In this document: in pieces, positions 17,579-27,205 of the stretch | Numbering within the stretch: the first letter of the stretch is position 1 | Layout: every line of letters starts with the position of its first letter | NCBI RefSeq assembly: GCF_029887935.1 | Contig: NZ_JARXRO010000018.1 | Span: 124,001 to 188,000 of the forward strand | Direction of reading: 5' to 3' | Length of the DNA stretch: 64,000 nt | From: Luteimonas kalidii | Lineage (GTDB): Bacteria; Pseudomonadota; Gammaproteobacteria; Xanthomonadales; Xanthomonadaceae | Notes under the pieces: generated by a model | Database searches by the model: none | What the model saw: the letters and a program-made list of their open reading frames with translations, nothing else | What the model was told of the DNA's origin: nothing | Translations under genes and position numbers: made by a program

Positions 17579-18295
17579 TCAGGGCGTGCCGGCAGCCGTG
17601 TCCGCGGCCGCGCCCGCCGCGCAGTCGTCCGCCAGCAGCCGTGAGCGCTGCAGCCAGGCGGGATCGGGGTAGTAGGCGAAGACCAGGGAGCCGCCGCGGA
17701 TGCGGTCGATCAGTTCGCGCGCCACCGCCGGGCGCACCGCCGGACAGCCGAGGCTGCGCCCGAGCCGGCCCTGCGCGCGCGCGATCCCGTCGTCGACGTA
17801 GGGCGCGCCGTGGATCACGATCGCGCGCTCGCGTGCCAGGTCGTTGAAGCCGGGCTCGAGCCCGTCCAGGCGCAGCGAGTAGCCGTTGATGCCCACGTAG
17901 GATTCGCCGGTGCGGAACACGCCCAGGCTCGACATGTGGCTGCCCGAGCGGTTCGAGAAGCGGGTGGACAGGTTGTCGCCGGTCCCGCGGCCATGCGCGA
18001 CCAGCTCGCGGTAGAGCAGGCGTTCCCGTTCCAGGTCGAACACCCACAAGCGGGGCTCGGTCGACGGCAGCGAGTAATCGATCACGCTCAGGGTCGCCGG
18101 GCGGCTCGCGTCCGGATCTTGCATCGCGCACGCCAGCGCGCGGGTGGCGAGCGAGAGCACCTCGCGGTCGAGCGTGGGGGCGGCGCGCGCCAGGCGCTCG
18201 ACGCTGGGCGCCGCGGCGCGCGCGGCAGGCACTGAGGCCAGCGCCAGCGCGGCAACCAGCGCGAGGACCAGGGGCAGGCAACGGGGCAGGGACAT
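17579..18295 (-). CDS. Periplasmic L,D-transpeptidase-like protein (YkuD_2 type)
   Basis: The 238-residue product has a signal peptide (cleavage near ARAAA) and the catalytic part of the murein L,D-transpeptidase family variant YkuD_2. The HGAPYVDD motif gives His162 and SLGCPAVRP gives the nucleophile Cys184, in the usual HG...S-x-GC order. Such enzymes make or exchange meso-DAP crosslinks or attach D-amino acids to peptidoglycan, but whether this variant crosslinks or acts as a carboxypeptidase cannot be told from sequence. An upstream start at 18383 would only lengthen the N-terminus with Arg-rich sequence. Confidence 0.8.
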   Translation of the reverse strand: MSLPRCLPLVLALVAALALASVPAARAAAPSVERLARAAPTLDREVLSLATRALACAMQDPDASRPATLSVIDYSLPSTEPRLWVFDLERERLLYRELVAHGRGTGDNLSTRFSNRSGSHMSSLGVFRTGESYVGINGYSLRLDGLEPGFNDLARERAIVIHGAPYVDDGIARAQGRLGRSLGCPAVRPAVARELIDRIRGGSLVFAYYPDPAWLQRSRLLADDCAAGAAADTAAGTP

Positions 18296-18396
18296 GGTCG
18301 CGGCAGGATAGCAGCGGGGCCAGGGCCGGCCTGAACGCGGCCGCCGCGCGCCGCACAGCCGCGGGACGGTACACGTTCGCCACGGAACAAAACGAA

Positions 18397-18421
18397 GACG
18401 GGCGGCCCGTGGCCGCCCGTC
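18397..18421 (-). terminator. Rho-independent terminator of hppA
   Basis: An 11-bp stem (GACGGGCGGCC and its complement) with a 3-base loop lies just after the hppA stop. Reading the minus strand it is followed by TTCGTTTTG, the expected U-rich tail. Confidence 0.85.
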
Positions 18422-18442
18422 GATGCAGCGTTTGCGCCGACG

Positions 18443-20497
<2,055 letters not shown>

Positions 20498-20541
20498 GAA
20501 CCCTCCCCGGGAAACGGAACCAGACGGAAAATCGTCCCCGG

Positions 20542-20570
20542 ACTATGGCACAGGCCCGAGGGCCGACCAA
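20542..20570 (-). promoter_or_regulatory. Candidate promoter of hppA
   Basis: Reading the minus strand, TTGGTC is followed after 17 bases by CATAGT, about 45 bases before the ATG at 20497. TG-rich sequence precedes the -10. Confidence 0.45.
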
Positions 20571-20825
20571 TCCGGGGTGGCCCTGATTCTGACTACCGTT
20601 CGCGTCCGGACCATTGTGCAGTGCGACACCGCCTCTTCTGGCCTGCTGGGGAGGAGCGCGGCCGCTTGTCGCAAAGGGGATGTGCCGCCTCAAGCGTCAT
20701 CCAAGTGACATCCTTCCCCGCGGCAGGCGGCGCGGCCGCAGCTCTCCTGCGCTGCGCGGCCGGCCTGCGTCCGGCGGCCGGTATGGGCTGGGTCAGAGGT
20801 CACGCGCCACGTCGCAATCGAATGC

Positions 20826-20854
20826 TTGACGCACGCCAGCGGAGCGGCTAACTT
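20826..20854 (+). promoter_or_regulatory. Candidate sigma70 promoter of the virB operon
   Basis: TTGACG and TAACTT are separated by exactly 17 bases. It is the best -35/-10 match between hppA and virB7 and points into the T4SS operon, leaving a leader of about 260 bases. Confidence 0.5.
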
Positions 20855-21110
20855 CGAATCCACACGCGGACGCGTGTCGTGGTACGGGCATGTGACGTTA
20901 CCGCCGCTGGCGGCGATGGCGCCCGAGGGGACTCAGGACGGAACCTGGTCAGACAACAAAAGGAGTTGGGATAGTCCAATACGTGTCGGGGGCGTCGTGA
21001 CCCCCAATCCTGCATCGATCCATTCGTGAGCGCCCGGGCTTCGCCTGGCGTGATCGCGTACGCAACGCGCCTCGGGCGCGACGGCAGGACATGTGTTGTC
21101 GGCGACTCCC

Positions 21111-21117
21111 GGGGAGA
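21111..21117 (+). promoter_or_regulatory. Ribosome binding site fixing the virB7 start
   Basis: GGGGAGA lies 5 bases before the GTG at 21123. This supports that start over the in-frame codons at 21093 and 21162. Confidence 0.6.
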
Positions 21118-21122
21118 GTGGC

Positions 21123-21569
21123 GTGCCACATGACAAGGCTGTCGTTGCGAGGATATCGGGCATGTGCGCGGTCGCGATCGCGCTGGCGGGATGCGCGACG
21201 CCGGACGCGCGAGATTTCCGCGGGCGCTGGACGCCGCTCAACCAGTTCGCGGACACGCCGCGGGCCATCCCGTTGCGCCAGGGTTACGTCTACCAGGCGA
21301 CGCCGGTCGACGGCACGCTGAAGCACATGCTGGATCGCTGGGCGCGGGATTCGAAGCTGGAACTCGCCTACCAGCATCCGAACGACTACACGCTGCACGC
21401 GCAGGTCGCGCGCATCCGCGCCCACGACATTCGAACGGCCGCCGCGGAACTGACTTCGGCCTATGCAGGCGAAGGCGTACGCGTGGACGTGGATGGCAGC
21501 CGGCTCCGGGTGGCGGACGCACGCAGCGCCACAATCGGGCCATCGAATCCAGACGCGCCATCGGACTGA
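21123..21569 (+). CDS. virB7: VirB7 lipoprotein with N0/TcpQ-like domain
   Basis: VirB7 is the outer-membrane lipoprotein of the T4SS core complex with VirB9 and VirB10. From GTG 21123 the product has 148 residues and a lipobox (LAGC) at about 31-34 of the signal region. The C-terminal 80 residues (from GYVYQATPVDG to RVDVDGSRLRVAD) look like the N0/TcpQ secretin-type fold. A VirB7 with an added N0 domain is known from the Xanthomonas X-T4SS, while classical VirB7 is only about 50 residues. It is the first gene of the operon. The assignment rests on lipobox, domain shape and position before virB8. Confidence 0.72.
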   Translation: MPHDKAVVARISGMCAVAIALAGCATPDARDFRGRWTPLNQFADTPRAIPLRQGYVYQATPVDGTLKHMLDRWARDSKLELAYQHPNDYTLHAQVARIRAHDIRTAAAELTSAYAGEGVRVDVDGSRLRVADARSATIGPSNPDAPSD

Positions 21570-21599
21570 CGCGCACGAGCACATTGATCGGGAACACGG

Positions 21600-22487
21600 A
21601 TGTTCAGACGAAGAGACACAACGCCAGCGGTGGAGCAGGCCGTCGGCCGCGGCGTGAACTACGAGGTTTCGCTCGCGGACCGCGCGCGGCGCAGCGAGCG
21701 ACGCGCCTGGTGGGTCGCGGCGTGCGCGCTGGCGATGTCGCTGATCCTGGCCGGCGGCTACTTCTACTTCCTGCCGCTCAAGGAAAAGGTGCCGTACCTG
21801 GTCATGGCGGACCCGTACACCGGCACCGCCACGGTCGCGCGCCTGGTCGGCAATTTCCAGGATCCCACCATCACCACCCAGGAAGCGATCAACAAGAGCA
21901 ACGTCGCGCAGTTCGTGATGGCGCGAGAGTCCTACGACACCGGACTCATCGGCCAGCAGAACTGGCGCCAGACGCTGACCATGGCCGGTCCGCACGTGGC
22001 GCCTGCCTTCCGCGCGCTGCACGCGGCCAGCAACCCCAACCGTCCCTACAACCAGTACGGCACCAGCCGCGCCGTGCGCGTGCGCATTCTCAGCATTTCG
22101 CTCGTGCCGGCGGCCGAGGGCCAGCCGCCGCGCGGCGCCACGGTGCGATTCCAGCGCAGCCTCTACAGCAAGCAGACCGGGAATTCGCAGGTCATGGACG
22201 GGAAGATCGCGACCCTGCAGTTCGCCTATGACCCCGAACTGAGGTTCGACGAACGCGACCGCCTGCTCAATCCACTCGGCTTCCGCGTGTCCGAGTACCG
22301 CGTCGACAACGACTACGGGATGCCGCCTGCGGACGAGCCCGCATTCCCGGCCATGTCCGCAGAGCCCATCGCTGGGCCCGACGATCCCGCCGCCGTCGAC
22401 GGACAGGTCGATGCGCGGACGGATCACGCGGCGCCGTCGCTCGGTGCGGACGCAACCCGCGGCGGGATCGCCGGGGAGGGACCATGA
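21600..22487 (+). CDS. virB8: VirB8, inner-membrane T4SS component
   Basis: VirB8 is a bitopic inner-membrane protein with an NTF2-like periplasmic domain that nucleates T4SS assembly. There are 295 residues: a cytoplasmic Arg-rich start, one membrane helix (about 37-57) and the periplasmic domain to about residue 240, ending in the conserved NPLGFRVSEYRVDND motif. About 60 further residues, Ala/Asp/Pro-rich, extend past the usual end and look disordered. The last 4 bases overlap virB9. Confidence 0.93.
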   Translation: MFRRRDTTPAVEQAVGRGVNYEVSLADRARRSERRAWWVAACALAMSLILAGGYFYFLPLKEKVPYLVMADPYTGTATVARLVGNFQDPTITTQEAINKSNVAQFVMARESYDTGLIGQQNWRQTLTMAGPHVAPAFRALHAASNPNRPYNQYGTSRAVRVRILSISLVPAAEGQPPRGATVRFQRSLYSKQTGNSQVMDGKIATLQFAYDPELRFDERDRLLNPLGFRVSEYRVDNDYGMPPADEPAFPAMSAEPIAGPDDPAAVDGQVDARTDHAAPSLGADATRGGIAGEGP

Positions 22488-23251
22488 CCAGGGAATCCTC
22501 GGTGATGGCGCGATATGCGCTCGGGCTGCTGCTCTGCGCCACGGTTGGCCTGCCCGCCTGGGGACAGGCGCTGGACGAGTACGTCTACGAAGCCGACAGG
22601 ATCTACCAGGTTCGGACCGGGCTTGGAATCACCACCCAGATCGAACTCAGTCCGCACGAGGAAATCCTCGACTACAGCACCGGCTTCAGCGGGGGCTGGG
22701 ACCTCAACCGTCGCGACAACGTGTTCTATCTCAAGCCCCGCGACGTGGATGTCGACACCAATCTGCTGATCCGCACCGCGGTCCACGCCTACATCCTGGA
22801 ACTCAAGGTGGTGGCCACCGACTGGCGGGCGCTGGAGCAGGCGAAGGCGGCGGGCGTCCAGTACCGGATCCGCTTCACCTATCCCGGCGACACCGCCTTC
22901 GCCGCCGCGAGCGACCCTGTCGAAGAGGTCCACGAACTCAGCACCGCGCAGCGTTCGGGCCGCCAGTACCACTTCGGCTACGACGTGGCCTATCGCAAGC
23001 GCCATCCGGCGTGGCTGATCCCCGCCACGGTCTACGACGACCGGCAGTTCACCTACATCCGCATGGGAGACCGCACGCGCTTCCCGAGCGGAAACTTCCC
23101 CGCGGTATTCGGCCGGCAGGAAGAGGACGGCGACGAATTCATCGTCAACACGACGGTGGAAGGCGACACGATCGTCGTCCACGGAACGTACCCGTACCTC
23201 GTCCTGAGGCATGGCGACAATGTCATTGGGCTGCGCAGGAGTCCGGAGTGA
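22484..23251 (+). CDS. virB9: VirB9, outer-membrane core complex protein
   Basis: VirB9 forms the T4SS outer-membrane core ring with VirB7 and VirB10. The 255-residue protein has a signal peptide (cleavage near WGQA), an N-terminal beta domain with a YVYEADRIYQV start, and a C-terminal domain with the RQYHFGYDV and FTYIRMG strands typical of the family. The ATG overlaps the virB8 stop, and the TGA shares a base with the virB10 ATG. Confidence 0.93.
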   Translation: MTRESSVMARYALGLLLCATVGLPAWGQALDEYVYEADRIYQVRTGLGITTQIELSPHEEILDYSTGFSGGWDLNRRDNVFYLKPRDVDVDTNLLIRTAVHAYILELKVVATDWRALEQAKAAGVQYRIRFTYPGDTAFAAASDPVEEVHELSTAQRSGRQYHFGYDVAYRKRHPAWLIPATVYDDRQFTYIRMGDRTRFPSGNFPAVFGRQEEDGDEFIVNTTVEGDTIVVHGTYPYLVLRHGDNVIGLRRSPE

Positions 23252-24459
23252 TGAATCGACCTCCCGAGCAGCACCAGCCGGTAGCGGCGGACGGCACCGC
23301 TCCCGCGTCGAACCCCTACCAGGCCCGACACGACGCGTTCGCCGAACCGGACCTCGATGCCGGCGCTCCCCGCTTCGAATCGACCGAAGTCCAGCGGCTG
23401 AACCGGAAGGCACTGCTGTTCCTGTCCGGTCTGGTGGTGTTGCTGCTCGTGGCGGCCTTCCTGATCTTCGGCAGCGCCATGTCCGGGAAGGACGAATCGA
23501 CATCGCGCGCCGGCAACCAGCAGCCGCTGGTCATCCCCGAGGCGCCGGATCTGCCTGACCTGCCGCCGCCTGCGCCCATGCCGGTCGACGACTCCGCCGA
23601 GCTGCCTCCCTTGCCCGTGATCGAGGATCAGGCGCCCGCGCCTGCGGTGCGTGGACTGCCGTCGATTTCCGACCCCGATGTTCCGTCCCTGCTGGAGCGC
23701 CGGATGCGTGATTCGGCCGGGATCCATGCGGGCAGTCAGGGCCCGGCTGGCTCCCCTGGCAGCCTGTCACCCGACGAATACGCGCGAATGATTTCGGGCC
23801 AGACGGGTGCGGGTCCCGACAGCCTTGCGCCCGCCACTGCCAGCCGCGGACGTTCCTCGGCGCAACCGCTGTACAACCCCAACACGCTGTTGCTGCGCGG
23901 AACCTACATCCGCTGCGTGCTGGAGTCCCGGATCATTACGGACGTGCCGGGCTTCACCTCCTGCATCGTCACCGAACCGGTGTACTCGGTGAACGGCCGC
24001 AAGCTGCTGCTGCCGCGGGGCTCGAAGGTGATGGGTCGCTACCAGTCAGACGCCATCATCGGCGAGCGCGCGGCCATCGTCTGGGACCGGATCACGACGC
24101 CGAACGGGCTGGACGTCAACATGAGCAGTCCCGGCGTGGACATGCTCGGGTCGGCCGGCAACGAAGGGCACTACAGCGCGCACTGGGGCCAGCGCATCTC
24201 GTCCGCACTGATGATCAGCCTGCTGAGCGATGCGTTCAAGTACGTCGGCGCCAAGAACGGCCCGCCGTCGACGAGCTTCGAAGGCGGCGTGGCGATCCAG
24301 AACCCGTACGAGAGCAACACCGCCCGGACCATGGAGCGACTGGCGAACATGGCGCTGGAGCGCAGCATGGCGCGACCGCCCACGGTCACCATCAACCAGG
24401 GCACGATCCTCAACGTCTACGTCGCGCATGACGTGGATTTTGCCGCCGTGTTGCGCTGA
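23251..24459 (+). CDS. virB10: VirB10, envelope-spanning core protein
   Basis: VirB10 spans both membranes and gates the outer-membrane pore. The 402-residue protein starts at ATG 23251, which overlaps the virB9 stop. A cytoplasmic N-terminus is followed by one membrane helix (about 53-75), a Pro-rich periplasmic linker (about 90-135) and the TrbI-type beta-barrel domain, recognisable from LLRGTYIRCVLESRI, LLLPRGSKVMGRY and the C-terminal TINQGTILNVYVAHDVDF. The frame extends upstream to 22411, but only over virB9. Confidence 0.94.
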   Translation: MNRPPEQHQPVAADGTAPASNPYQARHDAFAEPDLDAGAPRFESTEVQRLNRKALLFLSGLVVLLLVAAFLIFGSAMSGKDESTSRAGNQQPLVIPEAPDLPDLPPPAPMPVDDSAELPPLPVIEDQAPAPAVRGLPSISDPDVPSLLERRMRDSAGIHAGSQGPAGSPGSLSPDEYARMISGQTGAGPDSLAPATASRGRSSAQPLYNPNTLLLRGTYIRCVLESRIITDVPGFTSCIVTEPVYSVNGRKLLLPRGSKVMGRYQSDAIIGERAAIVWDRITTPNGLDVNMSSPGVDMLGSAGNEGHYSAHWGQRISSALMISLLSDAFKYVGAKNGPPSTSFEGGVAIQNPYESNTARTMERLANMALERSMARPPTVTINQGTILNVYVAHDVDFAAVLR

Positions 24460-24473
24460 GGAAGGGGACAGGC

Positions 24474-25517
24474 ATGGATGCCGACAACTCTCCGGTGGCC
24501 AGGGTGTCCAGCGAGTTCCTGGACTACCAGTACCAGGTGCTCGGCATCGGCGAGTACCTGCAGTCCGCCGACGTCACCGAAATCTGCATCAATCGCCCCG
24601 GCGAGCTGTACCTGGAGACGGCGCGCAACGGTTGGCAGCGGGTGGACGTGCCGACGCTGACGTTTGAACGCGCGCGCCAGTTCTGCACTTCGGTCGTCAA
24701 CGAAAGCAATACCGGCCAGCGGATCACCGATGCCGATCCAATGGTGTCGCTGACCTTTCCGACGGGGCAGCGCGCCCAGTTCGTGATTCCACCTGCGTGC
24801 GACGCGAACCGGATCTCGATCACGATCCGGCTGCCGGCCAGGTTCAGCAAGACGCTGGCGCAGTACGAGGAAGACGGATTCTTCTCGCAGATCCTCGAGG
24901 ACGGGGCCCAGCTGAGCGACCACGACCGGGAACTGCTGGACCTGCGCAGCCAGGGCAACTACCGCGAGTTCTTCGGCAAGGCGGTCCGGTACCACAAGAA
25001 CCTGGTGGTGTCCGGTGCCACCGGCAGCGGCAAGACCACGTTCATGAAATCGCTCGTCAACCACATCGACGCTCGGGAACGCCTGGTGACGATCGAGGAC
25101 GCGCGGGAACTGTTCATCCCGCAGCCGAACGTCGTGCACCTGTTGTACTCGAAGGGCGGGCAGAGCACCGGCAACGTCACCGCCAAGACCTGCATGGAAG
25201 CCTGCCTGCGCATGAAGCCCGACCGGATCATCCTGGCCGAGCTGCGCGGCGACGAAGCGTTCTACTTCATCCGCAACTGCGCCTCCGGGCACCCCGGTTC
25301 GATCACCAGCTGCCACGCCGGAAGTCCCGAGCAGACCTGGGACCAGCTCGCGCTGATGGTCAAGGCCTCTGCGGAGGGGTCTGGGCTGGAGTTCCCGGTC
25401 ATCAAGCGCCTGTTGCGGATGACCATCGACATCGTCGTCCACATCAAGGCGCACGCAGGCAGGCGCTATATCACCGGGATCGACTTCGATCCCGGGCGGG
25501 CGCTTGCCGCGCATTGA
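24474..25517 (+). CDS. virB11: VirB11, secretion ATPase
   Basis: VirB11 is a hexameric traffic ATPase docked on the inner-membrane complex. The 347-residue product has an N-terminal domain and a RecA-like domain with Walker A GATGSGKT (181-188), an Asp box (TIEDARELFI), Walker B (RIILAELRG) and a His box (GSITSCHAG). It follows virB10 after 14 bases. The frame is similar in length to other VirB11 proteins. Confidence 0.95.
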   Translation: MDADNSPVARVSSEFLDYQYQVLGIGEYLQSADVTEICINRPGELYLETARNGWQRVDVPTLTFERARQFCTSVVNESNTGQRITDADPMVSLTFPTGQRAQFVIPPACDANRISITIRLPARFSKTLAQYEEDGFFSQILEDGAQLSDHDRELLDLRSQGNYREFFGKAVRYHKNLVVSGATGSGKTTFMKSLVNHIDARERLVTIEDARELFIPQPNVVHLLYSKGGQSTGNVTAKTCMEACLRMKPDRIILAELRGDEAFYFIRNCASGHPGSITSCHAGSPEQTWDQLALMVKASAEGSGLEFPVIKRLLRMTIDIVVHIKAHAGRRYITGIDFDPGRALAAH

Positions 25518-25590
25518 ACAGGACGCCCGACGATGCGATCGATCGCCGCCATGCCCGCGACACGCCATCTATCCGCCACGGAGGCGCTCC

Positions 25591-26442
25591 ATGCTGCCCG
25601 GTCTTGAATTGATGGCCTGTGGCGAGCTCGCCGTGCCGGCGGACGTGATGCAGCACGTCGTGCGCGTGGAGTCGTCCTTCAACCCCTACGCGATCGGGGT
25701 GGTGGGCGGACGACTCGCCAGGCAGCCGCGAAACCAGGCCGAAGCGGTCTCGACTGCCCGGATGCTCGAGGCCAGGGGCTTCAACTTCTCGTTGGGCATC
25801 GCCCAGGTCAACCGATACAACCTGGCCAGCCACGGGCTGGAGAACTACGAGCGCGCCTTCGAGACCTGCCCGAACCTGCAGGCAGGATCGCGGATCCTCG
25901 CCGACTGCCATGCGCGCGCCGGCGGCGATTGGGGCAAGGCGTTCAGCTGCTACTACTCGGGCAACTTCTCGACCGGCTTCCGCCACGGCTACGTGCAGAA
26001 GGTCTTCGCTTCGTGGCGATCCGCGGGCAGGCCGGGGGGCGCCGGCGCCGGGAGTGCGATTCCGCTGGCGGATGATGGCGCGCGTCCTGCGCGTCGACAG
26101 GCTGCCGCGTCAATCCCACGCCCCGGCTCGCTGCTCGAGCGTCGCATCCGCGACGCCTCGCGGGTGGCGGTCCGGCTCCCCCCGCAGGCTGAGCCCGAGA
26201 CGGACACGGACCCGGCTCCCGGTCCCGCGCCCGCGCCCGCGGAATCGCCGGTTCGCACACCCGTGATGCTCCAGCCCCATGGCGCGCCGCCGCTGGGCAC
26301 ATCGCCCCCCGTGTCCGCACCGGGCCTCTCGCAGCGCGTCGCACCTGGTGCTTTGCCGGCCCTTGGGTCGATGAACGCTTCACCCCATCCGGCACCACCC
26401 GCAAAGCCGTCGGATGCGACGGATGCCGCCTTCGTGTTCTAG
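25591..26442 (+). CDS. virB1: VirB1-like lytic transglycosylase
   Basis: VirB1 locally opens peptidoglycan for T4SS assembly. The ATG at 25591 has a CGGAGG ribosome site 8 bases before it; the earlier in-frame start at 25504 overlaps virB11. The N-terminal 160 residues are an SLT domain with catalytic Glu27 (RVESSFNPYA), a GIAQVN motif and a CYYSGNF motif. The rest, to residue 283, is a Pro/Ala-rich tail. There is no evident signal peptide, so how the enzyme reaches the periplasm is unclear. Confidence 0.9.
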   Translation: MLPGLELMACGELAVPADVMQHVVRVESSFNPYAIGVVGGRLARQPRNQAEAVSTARMLEARGFNFSLGIAQVNRYNLASHGLENYERAFETCPNLQAGSRILADCHARAGGDWGKAFSCYYSGNFSTGFRHGYVQKVFASWRSAGRPGGAGAGSAIPLADDGARPARRQAAASIPRPGSLLERRIRDASRVAVRLPPQAEPETDTDPAPGPAPAPAESPVRTPVMLQPHGAPPLGTSPPVSAPGLSQRVAPGALPALGSMNASPHPAPPAKPSDATDAAFVF

Positions 26443-26501
26443 CCGGCGTACCGAGCGACCGGCACATCCACCGCACCACCCACCAAGGACCGGAGTCCAC
26501 C

Positions 26502-26897
26502 ATGAAACAAGTCGCCCACGCTCCTACCAATCGCAGCGCCCGCATCCGGGCCACGTTGGCACCCATCGCGCTGTCCGCGATGCTGCTCGCTCCTTCGCTC
26601 GCCCTCGCCGCGCCGGGCGCGGAGGCGGCAGGACGCGTCACCACCTTCTTCACCAACATCAACGGCCTGCTCAACATCGCCTCGATCGCGATCGTGACGA
26701 TCGCGATCATCTTCGCCGGCTACCAGATCGCCTTCAACCACAAGCGCATCGGGGACGTGGCACCGGTGCTGATCGGCGGGTTCCTGATCGGCGCCGCCGC
26801 CCAGATCGCCAAGATGCTGCTGCCGGACACGGAACTCGGGGCAATCGGCGGTGGCATGGCGCTGGCGCTGGTGGATCTCGTGGCCCGACATGCATAG
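26502..26897 (+). CDS. virB2: VirB2, T4SS pilin
   Basis: VirB2 is the major pilin subunit. The 131-residue precursor has a long signal peptide (cleavage near ALAAPGAEA), two hydrophobic helices and the small loop between them (QIAFNHKRIGD), as in VirB2 prepilins. The C-terminal 25 residues are an extra hydrophobic tail. It overlaps virB3 by 8 bases. Confidence 0.88.
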   Translation: MKQVAHAPTNRSARIRATLAPIALSAMLLAPSLALAAPGAEAAGRVTTFFTNINGLLNIASIAIVTIAIIFAGYQIAFNHKRIGDVAPVLIGGFLIGAAAQIAKMLLPDTELGAIGGGMALALVDLVARHA

Positions 26898-27204
26898 GAA
26901 CATCCTGTTCAAGGGATGCACGCGGCCGCCCATGTTCATGGGCGTGCCGTACGTGCCGTTCACGATCGCGGCCGGCAGCTGCCTGCTGTTGACGTTCTAC
27001 GTCGACATGTTCTGCCTGCTGCTGTTGCCGGCGGTCATCGTGATCATGCGCCAGATGGCCAGACGGGACGAGATGATCTTCCGCCTGCTCGGGCTGCGGT
27101 TCCAGTTCCGGATCAAGGCCCGGAACCTGCGACGGCACCAGGGGATGTGGGTGTACTCACCCAACAGCTATCGCCCCGTGCTCCAGGCCTGGGAGGGGGA
27201 CTGA
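26890..27204 (+). CDS. virB3: VirB3, inner-membrane T4SS component
   Basis: VirB3 is a small membrane protein that binds VirB4. The 104-residue product starts at the ATG at 26890 inside virB2. It has two membrane helices (about 23-55) flanked by an N-terminal LFKGCTRPPMF motif and a basic C-terminal tail, matching the VirB3 family. It ends one base before virB4. Confidence 0.9.
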   Translation: MHRNILFKGCTRPPMFMGVPYVPFTIAAGSCLLLTFYVDMFCLLLLPAVIVIMRQMARRDEMIFRLLGLRFQFRIKARNLRRHQGMWVYSPNSYRPVLQAWEGD

Positions 27205-27205
27205 C

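Larger units (their letters stand above)
20498..21122. other. Divergent intergenic region between hppA and the T4SS operon
   Basis: About 625 bases with no convincing gene. It holds the hppA promoter candidate at the left side and a sigma70-like promoter candidate for the virB operon at 20826-20854. The 268 bases after that promoter, up to virB7, hold no gene and could be a leader. No virD4 or integrase remnant was found here. Confidence 0.6.
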
